DNA from: Planoprotostelium fungivorum
Lineage: Eukaryota; Evosea; Variosea; Cavosteliida; Cavosteliaceae
DNA length: 64,000 nucleotides
NCBI GenBank assembly: GCA_003024175.1
Contig: MDYQ01000115.1
Coordinates: 1-64,000, forward strand
Direction: 5' to 3'
Each line of letters opens with the position of its first letter. Position 1 is the stretch's first letter. Both the position numbers and the translations under genes were made by a program. Below the pieces are notes generated by a model. That model was not told where the DNA came from. It did no database searches and saw only the letters and a list, made by a program, of their open reading frames with translations. This document shows, in pieces, positions 26,086-37,576 of the stretch.

Positions 26086-27041
26086 ATGTCGACTGACCCT
26101 TTCTACGTACAACAAGGGTGAACAGCGGATTTCACATTTCGGCGTTGACTCCATCCAGAGAGGTCAGCGAGGATCTAGACAAACTTCGCAAGCATTTTGC
26201 TAGCTGGACGAGACAACTCGATGCTCGTGCCACACAGACCCGAAAGTTCACAAAGACGACGGACAAGATTCTAACTGAAGTAGCCAATCTGGTCCCCGAT
26301 ATCGATCAATTAGAACGAACTGTATCTATCCAAATCACTCACAGAGTTAAATTCGGGTGATTTACTCTATATCCGTTCATCTCCAGCACTCGATTGTGCT
26401 CGTTTTATCATTCAACATGACATTGATCCAGCATCACCGCCGCCGAGGTTGATTCGAGAAGATCATTTGTAGAAAAGTGCAAGCAAGAAGTCGCCAACAT
26501 TCGAAAGGAAGTCAACAGCTCGAGAGCTAGAGATATCATACAGGCCGATGCCAGAAACAGTCTCATTCCAGGGTCAGGTCGCGCCAACAACACTCTCACG
26601 GAGAGAATTCAAGAAGCAGTCAACCAAGACAATCAAGATTTCATCGATCAACAACAGCAGCAGATCCAAGATACGTTCAAAGATCAAGACCAAAAGCTGG
26701 CACAAGTTGGAGCTGTCGTTGTGAATTTGAGAGAACTCGCGGCCAACATCCACACCGAGATCGATACACAGAAAGTGTGAGTTGGAAGAGATGGTCGATG
26801 GAGGTTGCCATGTTGACATGGAGTTAGGATGTTAGACGACCTCACGGAGGAAGTAGACCAGGCGGACAGAGAGTTGAAGGGAGTCGTCGGTGCCGTCAAC
26901 CGCATGATCGATGCCACCAGTGGTGAGTCGATGGCAGTTCCTCCATCTGATGTCGAACAGACACGAAACAACTGATCATCATCGCGGTTCTTATCGCCGT
27001 TCTCGTGCTGTTGCTCATCTTCATCTTCACCATCAAATAAA
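26086..27041 (+). CDS. STX6: Qc-SNARE, syntaxin-6/SYP61 family
   Basis: The N-terminus MSTDPFYVQQGEVSEDLDKL matches the syntaxin-6 start (DPFFVVKGEV) and its helical bundle. The SNARE helix begins DQDQKLAQVGAVVVNLRELA and continues after an intron as MLDDLTEEVDQADRELKGVV. The single C-terminal membrane anchor is LIIIAVLIAVLVLLLIFIF, followed by TIK and the stop. The zero-layer residue is in the Q region near QKLAQ...IHTEIDTQK, consistent with a Q-SNARE. Family role: fusion at trans-Golgi and endosomes. Four introns; the second join links the HRVKFG exon to TAAEVDSRRSFVEKC. The stop TAA (27039-27041) lies in AATAAA at 27037-27042. Confidence 0.9.
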
Positions 27042-27042
27042 A
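27037..27042 (+). terminator. poly(A) signal overlapping stop codon
   Basis: AATAAA contains the TAA stop (27039-27041) of the syntaxin gene. Confidence 0.65.
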
Positions 27043-27119
27043 TGAATTTAGAATTTTTTGTTTCCTTCTTGAAGAAGATCTATTACGTGAGCTCGTGGGA
27101 GTCCACAAAGGGTTTAGAA

Positions 27120-28212
27120 TCAACCTCTCGCTTGTGTGAGCTGCTGCGAGCACCTCATGCTGACTCCGATTTTAGGAGAGCCAGTTGGAGTGGCCACAAA
27201 CTTTTCCTTCTTCATCTTCATCTTCATCCAACTGCACATCCGTCAATCATCTGCATTCCATCTTCATGATGACTCACGGATGAGCTTTGATCTGTTTTAG
27301 CGTCATCCTCTTCTTAGGATCTGCGATAAATATCCCCTTCATGAGATTGGCCAACTCTGGCTCGGTTTCGGGGGGTATGGAAAATTGACAGCGACACAGG
27401 CCGTCCATCATGGTCTTTACGCTCCCCTTCGTGTCGACGATGAAGGGATACTTCTTGAAAGCCATCTGATAGAGGACGACGCCTGCAGACCATACATCGC
27501 CGGAGGGGTCTGGAGGGTGGCCAGCTGTGACTTCTGGTGCCTGAAAAGCAGGGGAACCGTGGCAGCGCTTGCGGGGGTTCTCCTCATCTTCTTGACCAGA
27601 GAAGAAGTCGGCTATACCAAAATCGGATAGCTTCAGATGGCCCTTATCAGTCAACATAATGTTGTCCGGTTTGACATCTCTGTGGAAGATGAGAATGAGT
27701 GGAGAGAGTGGACGAACCTGTGGACGATGCCCTGGGTGTGAATGTGTTTGAGTGCACGGATGAGCTCTGAGAAGAGTCTGTGGAGATGTCAATGGAGGAT
27801 GTTCGTGTTTGTCCTCACTTTCGAACTTGGTAAGTGGGGAGAGTCATCTTTGTGTTGAGGAGATCTTGTAACGATCCGCCTCCAACATATTCTAATACGA
27901 GGTAACACTTCTTCTTGGCAGAGTCTTCTGTCCAATAATCGATAAACCCAATGCAGTTCTTGTGGTCTATCCCTCTCATAATGGAAATCTCTCTCAGGAT
28001 GCTTCCTTCTCCTCCGGGTATGTTCCTCAATTTGGAAGGTGTTAAAATCTTGACGGCATAGAGTTTCTTCGCTTTGACGTCGTAGATCTCTTTAACCTTT
28101 CCATAGGCACCTGCATTCGCTTGAGAAAAATGATGAGATCGCATGTGACCTCCTCACCCTTTCCAATCAGTCTACCAATTTCATATCGGTCAGCCACTCT
28201 CGAGTCCGGCAT
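27120..28212 (-). CDS. STK11: LKB1/STK11-like serine/threonine kinase
   Basis: The start MPDSRVADRYEIGRLIGKG is followed by GAYGKVKEIYDV, YAVKIL (catalytic Lys), and the LKB1-typical LRNIPGGEGSILREISIMR. After an intron come ELIRALKHIHTQGIVHR joined to DVKPDNIML, LSDFGIADFF, the LKB1-typical GSPAFQAPEV, and DVWSAGVVLYQM. The domain closes with QIKAHP joined over a 46-base intron to W, restoring the usual HPW end, then a Lys-rich tail ending LTQARG. Family role: master kinase that activates AMPK-type kinases. About 330 residues, essentially kinase domain with short tails. An in-frame open stretch reaches upstream to about 28340, so the N-terminus could be longer. Divergent from CFAP251. Confidence 0.85.
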
Positions 28213-28633
28213 GATGTTGTCTTCTTTGCGACTGCGTCTCGCGCAGTCTGTCGATGTTAGAGAATGTGGAGTTGTCTTTCGGTCTCTATATCCATCAAAG
28301 ATAAGTTGAGGCCGAGAAGAGCTGCGGCTGCGATGAGTCTTCAGTTCGTGTGGGGACGACTTGCTGGACGCTCGAAAGTGATTACCGTATTCGGGCCGGG
28401 ATTCTGATAAGGGCCTCCTTCGGCGAATTTTCTTTCAGAAGGAGTTGAGTGGACGACCTGATCTCCCACTTCCTTCTTAGAAACTTTAAAAGACAGACGA
28501 TATATAGACAATGTTTCGTGAGCAAGGGATGATTGGTCGTACCAGTGCATCCGGTTTTGATAAAATCGAAGAGTACTATTTATAGCTGTGGTGGTGGCAA
28601 ATTGACACTCGATCATCTTCACCATCGAAGCAG

Positions 28634-31600
28634 ATGGAACCGGCCTTGGTGAGGTATCACCGTCGAACGTTGGATTCTGACCGTCGTAGAAACTCAATTG
28701 GGTCTATGGTTTCAATCAATCGGCCAACGGCGGTGTTCACAACCTGAGCGTAGACGACAGACAAGTCATCTTCTATCCCTCTGCTCACGTTGGAGTGATA
28801 TACGATCTGTTCGGAGGAGCACAGAAACATCTATTGGGACATGTGAGTTGATTGAGCTTCGCCTTTTTCTCGCAGAGTCTGAAGAGTTCAGGTACATCAG
28901 ATCCAATGCTCGAGGATCTCACACATCAGCAACTGCATAGTCACAGCCGATCAGGGACCCGAATCGACCATCATCTTCTGGGATATGCAGAAAGGTGAAA
29001 GGAAACAGCGACATGTTACTAATTCGACACAGGAACACCTCTAAAGTCCATCATGTCACCTCATCCTCATGGTGTAGAAGACATGGATCTCTCAGGAGAT
29101 GGAACATTCTTGGTCACAATTTCAAAGAGTAAACCTGGAGAGAAACAGGTGTGTGATGGCAAATGTAATCGTCGATTGATGAACATCAGACCCTCTGTGT
29201 GTGGGATTGGACATCTGGCAGGACGGACCCCATCGTGACCCGCGTCATCAAAGAGAAGGAATACCAGGTGATCGCTCATTCTCTGATCAACCGTCTCACA
29301 CATTAAAGACATGCGTTCGATTCCACACGAAGAGATCCAACGAGATCATCACGAACGGTCTCACCTCAGTAGCCTTCTGGGCCATCTATCAGGAAGGAGA
29401 TCAGCTGACGGCCTCCGAGCAGAATCCTCAGAAATTCAAGTGATGCGACGACATGTTGTACCGTCTTGACACATCATGCAGATCCGAGAAGAATTACAAC
29501 GGACAGATCACCCAATCTATCTTCTTGGCTGAAGGCACAGAAGCTGTGTCAGCTACGACGGATGGTGAACTCATCTTGTGGGCCGACCTGGAGATGCGCA
29601 ACGAGAGCGTGATCGATCGGACGATGGTGAAAGTCTTAAAGCTCCACGATGCTGCCATTCTCTGCGTCATTCTCACGAACGATAACATCGTCACTGGAGG
29701 TGCCGACGGTTTCGTTCGTTTCTTCGATGGTCAGGTATAGATTCCGTACATTTTATTTCCTTTTATTCTCTCATCTTCCGTCTAACCATTTCAGTTTCGA
29801 GTCGGAGCATGGTTTGAAGACATCAAATGTGGTCCGGTGCACAGCATCTCGTTTGCTGCACAGGAGATCGTGCCAGGATACGATGATGGACTGGTCGTCG
29901 CCGCCCCCAAATTCATCTTATCGACCAGACAAGGTTCGATCGTATCTTTAGATCCCGCTTGTTTCGAAAACATCGATCCATCCGTGAGTTTCATCGTGAT
30001 CATCAGCGTCTGATGGATGTCAGATGAGAGAAGGTAATCTGCTCATGCAGTGCCAAGACGGACCCATCAACAGCATCGACGTCCATCCTTCACGTGGCAT
30101 CATCTCTATCGGTGGTGCATCCGGTAAGTCATCTCTGTGACGTCACGTGACGTCAAACCAGGACTGATCCAAGTGTGGGACTACAACGTGAAACGCATCC
30201 GAACATCGAGAAAATTCGAAAAACACCAAGTCCAGTGCCTCAAATACGACCCGAGGGGCAGACTCTTAGCCGTCGGCTTCGCTTCTGGCCTGCTCAAGAT
30301 CCTCTCAGCCAAATCCCTCAAGGACATCAACCGATGTGAGTGACCCGTCCGGTACTTCTTCTCATGTGATCAGGTTCTTGGAGAAACAGCAAGGATAGTA
30401 TCGAACACGTCGAATTTTCTTCTGATTCGATGTATCTCGCCACGGCAGACGGCGGCTTCTGTGTTTCACTGTACCAGAGATCCAAGAAGGCACCATCGAA
30501 ACCAACAACTGCATCGATTGATCCATCAGCCGGTGCAGGAATGAACGATCTCACTCTTCACTCACGCATCACAGAAGAAGAAACGGAAGAGTGGCAGTAC
30601 GTCGGCAAATTTCGATCCCACTGGAAGCGAATCATCGGTGACATTTCATCGACATCTGAACCATCTGACGTGTGCAGGTCTCGCCTTCCGTCAAGACGTA
30701 GGAGGTCCTCAATTGATCTCTATGGCTGAAGATCGAACTCTCATCGAATACGATCTCATCCACTGCAGTATCGGCGGTGGTTTAGTTCTGAAGAGTCAAG
30801 TCAGAATGGAGCAGAGGGCAAGCCCTTGCGCTTTCACGTGGAGTCCTTCGGTCAGCTACAGTGACGACGTTCTCATTACGTCGAACGAGGAGTACAAGTT
30901 CAAGCTATTCAGTGGAAACACGAAAGCTTGTAAGAAGACGTTGCTCGCTCCCACTTATGGTGGACCCGTCAACAAGTGGGGATGAAATTCGTGGTAGGTT
31001 GTAGAATGAACTGACGTAAATCAGGATTATTCCGGTGGCAGACAAGGTGACCTTCTTGGCTTACAGGTGATTGAGAGAGACGTAACGTACGTACTCACGC
31101 TCGACAGTACGGCGGAGCGTGTCATCGGTTTGGTGAAATTTCCCCTGGATGGCAACCCCAACAAGAGCATGGGTATGATCGCTCACCCCAAGGAGGTACG
31201 ATATCTCACATGATATCATCCCGCGTTGACATCCAATAGATATCTGGATTCTGCGCCGCGCCCGATGCGAGGTTCGTCTTCTCTGCTGGAGGTCCAGATG
31301 GCAGCGTCCACCAATGGGAGACCAAGTTCGATTCATTGAACCAAGCCGAAGCAAAAGGAGGAGCCGGAATCGAACCTTACGTCACTCTCATACAGGGAGA
31401 GAGAAATGGAACGTTCTGGAAGGAATTGAAAGAATATTTCTACTACGCACAGATCAGAAGGTGATGATCGTGATGATGACGATGATCGGTTGACGCGTTG
31501 CAGCCAAGGAGAGGACAGTACGGATCCTCATCAGTTGGGAAACCACATCGCGATCAACGAGATCCCCAACGTGATGAGAGCGTTGGGTTTCTACCCCACC

Positions 31601-32077
31601 GAGAGCCAAGTGGAAGACCTCCTCAACGAAGTTCGATTCGGAAACTACACGGAAACTGGAGCCGAGACTGAGTCGATCACGTTCGAGCAGCTCGTATTAC
31701 GTGAGACTATCTTGATCATCTTCATCGTGCGGATCATCGCGATCGCTGCGATCACCGAGACGATCGATCGACACGAGACACTCACATGTCTACCAGTCTA
31801 CGTCAACCACCGTCCTGTCTTCAACACGACGAAAGACAAGGTGGAAGAAGCGTTTCGCAATCTGGGACTCAATCAAGACGGAAAGATCTCCTTCCTGCGT
31901 CTGTCCAAGCTCCTGCAGCAATTCGGAGAGCGATTCTCTGATGCAGAGTTGGGACAGTGCTTCGACGCCCTCGTCTTAGAGGCCGATCTCGCCAATTACC
32001 GCAGAAGTGGTTTCACACCGGAGGAGTTTTCGGAGGATGTGTTGGGTTTCGACGGCACCGTCACGGCGGACAGTTGA
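28634..32077 (+). CDS. CFAP251: CFAP251/WDR66-like ciliary WD40 and EF-hand protein
   Basis: The short first exon MEPAL joins to KLNWVYGFNQS, matching the WDR66 start of the propeller region. WD40 blades follow: VIFYPSAHVGVIYDLFGG, TADQGPESTIIFWDM, PHPHGVEDMDLSGDGTFLVT, TTDGELILWADLEM, DGFVRFFDGQ, GLIQVWDYNVKRIRTS, CLKYDPRGRLLAVGFASGLL. The C-terminus carries the CFAP251 signature: WKELKEYFYYAQIR, ALGFYPTESQVEDLLNEVRF, YVNHRPVF and an EF-hand-like NLGLNQDGKISFLRLSKLL. Family role: subunit of the calmodulin- and spoke-associated complex at radial spoke 3 of motile axonemes. Its presence argues that the organism makes a flagellum. About twelve introns. Confidence 0.92.
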
Positions 32078-32259
32078 TTGTACAGAAGATAAAGTAGAAC
32101 GGCCAATGGATGTCGAATGCAACGCAAACAGCGGTATGGAATTGGTCGCGAGTTACGTGGTTTGTAGAATCTCTTACACCATGGATTGATCGTTGGTGAT
32201 CGAGTTCACATGAAAGGTATCATCTAGATGGAATCCACTCGTAAAGACAGTACAGTGTA

Positions 32260-32265
32260 TTTATT
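32260..32265 (-). terminator. poly(A) signal overlapping stop codon
   Basis: Minus-strand AATAAA contains the TAA stop (32261-32263) of the I29-like membrane protein gene. Confidence 0.6.
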
Positions 32266-33022
32266 GTTGTGTGAATTCGAAACCAGGGGAACGGGCTGTG
32301 ATGGACTGATGTCTGTCCTTGGGTGACAACAGATCTACATAGCCTCCCTCCTGAGAGGTCTGTGTGGCCTGAGGTGCGGGTGCAGGTGCAGGTGTTGGAC
32401 TCGTGACGGCTTGTCTGGACGCCAAGTTTCTCATGTTAATGTCCGTCTGATCCTCTCTGTTCTTCTTCTGTCTGTATTTGACCACGGCGAAGACACCTCC
32501 AGCGACGAGAGCGAGGGCAACCGCACCTCCGACGGCGATGCCTGTCAGATATATTTAGGATGTGTTCATGTGCGTGTGTTCTGTAATCTATCGAAGAGAC
32601 ACTCACCCACGATGGCACCCGTGCTGAGACCAGCGGCGACTGCCTCTGCGACAACGGGGACCTCTGGAGCGATGAGACCGAGATAACCGGCATTAAACTC
32701 TGCCTTGCTGATGCCCGAGAAGATGTTCACATCGTCTGTAGGTCATTAGATGGCGGATGGTTGTCCCTCACATTCGGCTCCTGGAGGGCTGTTGAGCTGT
32801 GATTGTATGCTGGCCTCAAAGTTGGCTCTTCCTGCGGTCATATCTCCTTGAAATCCATATGTCTTTGCCCAATCGGCGAAGGCCAAGTCGAGCTCGGCAG
32901 CTGATCCGCTATGAGCGGTATGTTCGGAACAAAGTTTGCATTCAGATCGAGACGTCACCTGATGGCAGCTGAGAATAGACGATAAGAGGCGCGAAGAGGA
33001 GGAGAAGAGCGGTGGCTTTCAT
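32261..33022 (-). CDS. type I membrane protein with I29-like propeptide region
   Basis: The signal peptide MKATALLLLFAPLIVYSQLP is followed by an intron and a segment, ELDLAFADWAKTYGFQG...RANFEASIQSQLN, resembling the cathepsin propeptide inhibitor fold (I29). No protease domain follows. A second part (DDVNIFSGISKAEFNAGYLG) leads to one membrane span, GIAVGGAVALALVAGGVFAV, then a basic stop-transfer and a Pro/Ala-rich cytosolic tail ending FEFTQQ. About 210 residues. It could be a membrane-held protease inhibitor or simply a diverged surface protein; the I29 call is moderate. The stop is embedded in AATAAA at 32260-32265. Confidence 0.7.
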
Positions 33023-33178
33023 CTTGTGCGTAAATCTAGCGAGTGCGGCAGACTTCTCTCGAGACATCCCATTACAATCCGCCGCTTATAGGCACAGCCG
33101 CCGTAGTAACTTGCTCTTCGGGACAAAGATCTTTTCATTTCGTATTTTCTTCTCTACGAGGAATATTTACAGCTCAGT

Positions 33179-34979
33179 CTACCTCCCTACCGGTCCTCTC
33201 TGGACTCTGTCGCTGAGCCAATCCACAAAAAAGCTTCCCAATTGCTTCATCTCAGGAGTCACTTGTCTGTTCGGTCTGCTGTTCTGCACGTCTGGCGATG
33301 TCATCGTGTCCCGTTGTGGTTGACGCTGTATAGGGATGGGAGAATCTCTTCTGCTTGTTCTTCGGTGATCGACGTAGCTCCTCGGTGGTAAGATGATGGC
33401 GTTCGAGACAACCTCATCCTCTATCAGACGGATGAGCTGTTCGGATGATATCTTTACCTCGGGACTGGGCGCCATAGATACTGGCGTCGGTGTGGACTTC
33501 AATGCTCGAGTTGAAGATGAGGTTTTCGATCGGATGGGTGTGACTGGCTCTCTTTTCACTGGAGACGGGTTCGTGCAGTCAACCTTTACTCCTCAGCGTC
33601 AAACTACCGACGTGAGCAGCTCACCTTGTAGCGATCCATAGCAGGCGTGGTGCATTCCGTAAATTCATCGTTCTGATCGAATCAGCTCAACATCATCGAT
33701 CCCTCTCTTCACCTCCCATTCCTCGAATAAGAGATCGAGATCGTCTTCCCTTCTCTCCCTTCCCTCCTTCATTTCATCACCATCATCTTCGTCCAATCGG
33801 ATGCTGTCTGATGCGTCTGACGTCTGGAACTCTTCCCACAAGAGTTGCTCTTCGATGAGAGCGAAGTCACTTGTCTCGCGCATCTCTTGACTCATCCAAT
33901 CTTGCTCTTCGACCACCAGATCGTCCGTCAATTTGCCTCCAGACAAGAACGACGGTCGAGGCAATCGAGAAGGTGAGGGGTGAGAGTACTTGATCTTCAT
34001 CTCCGTCTCTGATCGCGAATGCCATTTGACCTCTTCGAGGCATCAGATGTGAAAGATGGGTGTGGGTTCACCTTTCGCACTGTGGAAGACATCGTGATTC
34101 GATGCGAAGGAAGTATCACTGCTATCTGTCGTACAATCGCTGAGACGATCGGGGCTGATGTCGGGTGTTGACATGTCTCTCGTTATGGTCGGTTTTGGTG
34201 GCGTCGTTAAAGATCTGATTGTTGGAGTGGGAGATGGTGAAGTGTGCGCTGTGTTGGTGTCGTGCATTCTACATAGCCCTGCTTGACGTTGAGAGATGAG
34301 GGTGATGTTGATGATTCACCCCTCAGTAATCGGTGGAGACCTCCCTCTAATTCGGCGGCGTGTTGTGTAGATTTCGATGGAAGGGAAGTTATTGTATTAG
34401 AGGACGACGGTGTGAATGAGGAGATCCGAGGTGATGAGATGCTGGAGCGATTCCTCTCTCTTGCAAGATCGTGTGATGAATGGTCGAAGTGAGAGTCATT
34501 CTGATCGTGATGCGATAGATCTAATTCAAGAGGCACCGTCGTATCTCTCGTCGATGTCTGTGAACAGTTGGTCGTACGAGGACATCGATTAAACTGACCT
34601 GACTCTCGTTGCAGTAGATGGGAGATGGAGGAGGCTCAATCGGCCTGCTCTTGAATGTTGATTTGATCTGTTTATGTGATTGATGAGTGTTCGATATATC
34701 TGAGAGCGGCCTCCTAACCGGTGTAGCTTCCTTCGAGGTATAGAGTCTTGTGAGCTCGCCTTCGATCCTGGATCACATCTCAGCCTCCAGGTCGTCAAAT
34801 CAACTTACTTGCTGAGATCTCGATTCATACTCTCTATAATAGACTGCGACGTCCCTGGTGCAAGGCTGTTTGGTGTCTTAAGGATTAGATCGCAATGCAT
34901 CCACTCACCATTTGATCCTCTTCAAGACTCTCTCTTTCAACATGCTCAACGCCTCTAGCTTCTTCGCGTCGGTGGCCAT
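33179..34979 (-). CDS. uncharacterised Ser-rich, mostly disordered protein
   Basis: The start MATDAKKLEALSMLKERVLK suggests a short helix. Later exons are rich in Ser, Thr, Pro and Asp (PLELDLSHHDQND, TPKPTITR-like and SPDRLSDCTTDSSD stretches), then an acidic region (LWEEFQTSDASDSIRLDEDD, DDLDLLFEEWEVKRGID) and a C-terminal part, SEQLIRLIEDEVVSNAIILP, ending VQRGPVGR. At least six introns with the usual GTGA...AG ends join these exons. I do not recognise a family. A ciliary protein of the TALPID3 type was considered from the acidic and Ser-rich make-up but there is no firm motif. Gene limits are moderate. Confidence 0.6.
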
Positions 34980-35462
34980 GATGTGGGCGTCGAAAAAGAT
35001 TGCCGCCCTTCAAATTTCAATTTGGGCGGGGCGATTAAAAAACAGCCAAATAACTATTCATTTATTGTCTCTTCTCAGATCGCAGGCGATGTCAACGATG
35101 CATCATATAAGTCTCGTTCTGATGTTATAGCGTGCATTCCACTGAGATCGCCCATGACTTTAAATGGTACATACCTGCCATGCAATTCAATTCAACAAAG
35201 TGTTTGATTCACGTAAAGAGGAAGCAACTGCTTTAGAGACTCGAACATGGCCGATGGGCACCATGCTTATCTGAAAATCGGGATTAGAAATCAATCGGCG
35301 GAATCTCATAGAAAGCAGCAGTCGACATTTCATACGGGCGATGCTGAAAACTGGAGGATAAACGGGCGAAATGGCTCTGAAATGCGGACGCTCCCCCTCT
35401 CTCATGTCGTTTTCACACAAACATCAGAAGCACAACACACGACGAACAACCAACGAACGATC
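34980..35462. promoter_or_regulatory. divergent promoter region with GCCGCC hairpin
   Basis: It separates two divergent genes. Near its left end, GATTGCCGCCC (34998-35008) and GGGCGG (35024-35029) bracket CAAAT/ATTTG, giving a GC-capped hairpin. The same GATTGCCGCCC occurs in the long hairpin at 21163-21173 before a histidine kinase. Confidence 0.45.
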
Positions 35463-36841
35463 ATGAACATGAACGGTTACAATTCGAATCCTGTGAGTTG
35501 AAGATGGTGGTGCTGTCCAGCGATGTTGACTTCGATGAGCAGATGGATTTCAACAAGCCAAACTACCCTCCTCCTCAGCAGGCCTTCAATGGACCTCCTC
35601 CCATGCCATACGGTCAAGGTGAATAATCCTCACGATGTCGTATCACGTCACAACTCCATCTCTGTCGCCTTCAGGCTCAGTTTTGATCTCAGGAGGATCG
35701 ATGCCCTACTTCCCACCATCTCTCGATTACGATCCATTCTCCAATCAGATTAGAAATCGTTCTGAGTGGCATGCAGGAGCTCCCGGAGGTGGCGCCGTAC
35801 TACCTCCCTCTATGGCAGGTCAATTCCAAGGAGAAATGCCTCAGCCTCAATTTGGTGCAGCTCCACAGAGCTACAACGCCCCTCCCGCCAATTTCAACGC
35901 ACCCCCACCCAACTACAACCAGCCATCTCCCTCTGTCTACAACCAGCCACCTCCCCCTCAGAGCAACTACGGAGCCATGTACACGGGACAGCCCAACAAC
36001 GCTCCCCCGGCCAACTACAACCAGCCACCTCCCTCAAACTACAACCAGCCACCTAACTCTCGCGTCGGTGCCAACGGCCGTCCCGAGGGACCCGCCTTCA
36101 CAGGTGACGTTCATCTACAACTCGCCATCATTGAATGTCTCCAGGTGCAGGCAACCCAGCGTACGCGAGCGTAGCCCCCGTGGCCGGTTTGGGACAGAAC
36201 TACAACGCGCCACCTTCCGCCGCTCAACCAGCCTTCAACCCTCAGGCCAGCAACCCTGCCATGTCCGCTGGAGGCATGAACCACGCGGCACTGAATGAAG
36301 CGAATGCGACGTTCGAGTTGACCATGTTTGGAGAGAGATTGGCTCGTAAGGATCTCTTCTCGAAGAGTGATCCCTTCTTGCAGTGAGTCACATCATCGTG
36401 TCATCATCATCCACCATCACGTCTAATCGACATCGTCTCATCGTCCATCAGGATCATATCTGCCAGTGGTGACGTCGTCTATAAGTCGGAGACCATCATG
36501 AACGATCAGAGTCCGAGATGGAAGCCGTTCCACGTGTCTCTCGCTCGTCTGGGAGGATCTGTCAACCAGCCCTTCACCATTGAAATTTGGGACTGGGACA
36601 AGAACCTCAAGCACGACTTCATCGGGAAGGCCGTCGTGAGTCGGAGGCGGGAAGACGAAATTGGGACTGACTCGTTGTAGATGACCATGAGAGATCTGCA
36701 GACGCCGGGTGCCTCGTTCCAATTGGCAGCCAGGCCAGGATTGCATAGTAAGGGCACGAAATTTCGTTGAAGATTCATCTGACTCTTCCAGTTCAAAATC
36801 CAGGAAAGATCGGCGTGCAGAGGTGCAACCGTGTCAATTAA
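35463..36841 (+). CDS. C2-domain protein with Pro/Asn/Gln-rich N-terminus
   Basis: The start MNMNGYNSNP is spliced to MDFNKPNYPPPQQAFNGPP. A low-complexity stretch follows, built on repeated NYNQPP/NFNAPP (35866-36060), of the kind seen in amoebozoan phase-separating or membrane-linked proteins. After GLGQNYNAPPSAAQPAFN comes a C2 domain similar to the first C2 of copines: ELTMFGERLARKDLFSKSDP, IISASGDVVYKSE, NPRWKPF-like SPRWKPFHVSL, IEIWDWDKNLKHDFIG. Asp residues of both calcium loops (SDP; WDWD) are present, so calcium-dependent lipid binding is likely. It ends LHIQNPGKIGVQRCNRVN. No copine vWA domain follows. One intron (36636-36680) ends GACTCGTTGTAG. AATAAA directly follows the stop at 36842-36847. 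Confidence 0.85.
36669..36680 (+). repeat. intronic GACTCGTTGTAG element (example, sense orientation)
   Basis: Representative copy at the 3' end of an intron in the C2-domain gene. Here the element supplies CTGAC (branch-site-like) and the TAG acceptor; the next exon begins at the following base. Confidence 0.6.
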
Positions 36842-36847
36842 AATAAA
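36842..36847 (+). terminator. poly(A) signal directly after stop
   Basis: AATAAA begins at the base after the TAA stop of the C2-domain gene. Confidence 0.6.
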
Positions 36848-37159
36848 TCCAATTGTAATGTGATTTAATATCTTTTGTTCTCGGCATCTGTCAGTCGCAT
36901 CAAGAATGGTCATCTTCTCGAGGTATTTGAGAAAGGACTCTTAAGGCAGCGAGAGATGACACAATGAACATTTGTCATATTTGATGCTCGGTTAGCTAAC
37001 GTGTTGCTGTGACATAGGCCTCGATAAAGAAGATGGAGCTGCTCCCGCGGAATATATACATCCTCTCTTTGTAAGATTTCGTCATCGTGCTCATTCTCAT
37101 CGAGAAGCACAGCGGCACAACTGAGACCAACCTTGTATAGACACTCGACTCTTGTTCAT
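36842..37159. other. intergenic region
   Basis: Short minus-strand frames are present but I see no supported gene or motif apart from the poly(A) signal at its left edge. Confidence 0.4.
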
Positions 37160-37576
37160 ATGTATCCCATCCAGCCCACTTTGTATTATAATGGAATCCC
37201 ACTGCTGTCTCCACCGAATATCACGAGCTCGCAGGCCGAACAGAGGATGTCTTCCAATACAAAACTACGGTTCAGATTCACCATGGAGGACGTGATGATA
37301 TTAGAACACAGCTACCGAAGTAGTCCGATCTCAACGCGAGCACGTTGCAAGATGTTATCTTGTTTCACAGGTATTCCGTGGCGAAGTATAGAGGTGAGTT
37401 TGATGCAGGTCTTCCGTGCTGAGTTCATCTTTCAGGCATGGTTTCAACATCGGCGTGAGAGAGGGAAGAGGGCAGAGGTGCTCAAGGAGAGAAGCAGCTG
37501 CTCGTCGAACAGTGGAGTAGAGCTGAAGTCGGAATTGTCTTCGGAGAAGATGAAGGTCGCACACTTGATCAATTGA
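37160..37576 (+). CDS. homeodomain protein with His at position 51
   Basis: The first ATG in the frame gives MYPIQPTLYYNGIPLL. The homeodomain starts about residue 33: KLRFRFTMEDVMILEHSYRS, then RARCKMLSCFTGIPWRSIE, and after one intron (37391-37433) AWFQHRRERGKR. Spacing fits the 60-residue fold, with Leu16 and the WF of helix 3 in place. The residue after WFQ, normally the near-invariant Asn51 that contacts adenine, is His (codon CAT). A short Ser/Lys-rich tail ends HLIN. About 125 residues with no other domain. DNA-binding role is expected from the family but specificity may be altered. Confidence 0.85.
   Translation: MYPIQPTLYYNGIPLLSPPNITSSQAEQRMSSNTKLRFRFTMEDVMILEHSYRSSPISTRARCKMLSCFTGIPWRSIEVSLMQVFRAEFIFQAWFQHRRERGKRAEVLKERSSCSSNSGVELKSELSSEKMKVAHLIN

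Noticed and set aside
28341-28697. 118-codon minus-strand frame between LKB1-like and CFAP251
   Set aside because: It overlaps the first CFAP251 exon antisense, has no motif and is not joined to the kinase by a plausible splice.
35771-36298. 175-codon plus frame over the C2-protein gene
   Set aside because: It is a shifted reading of the NYNQPP repeats; the other frame carries the C2 domain.
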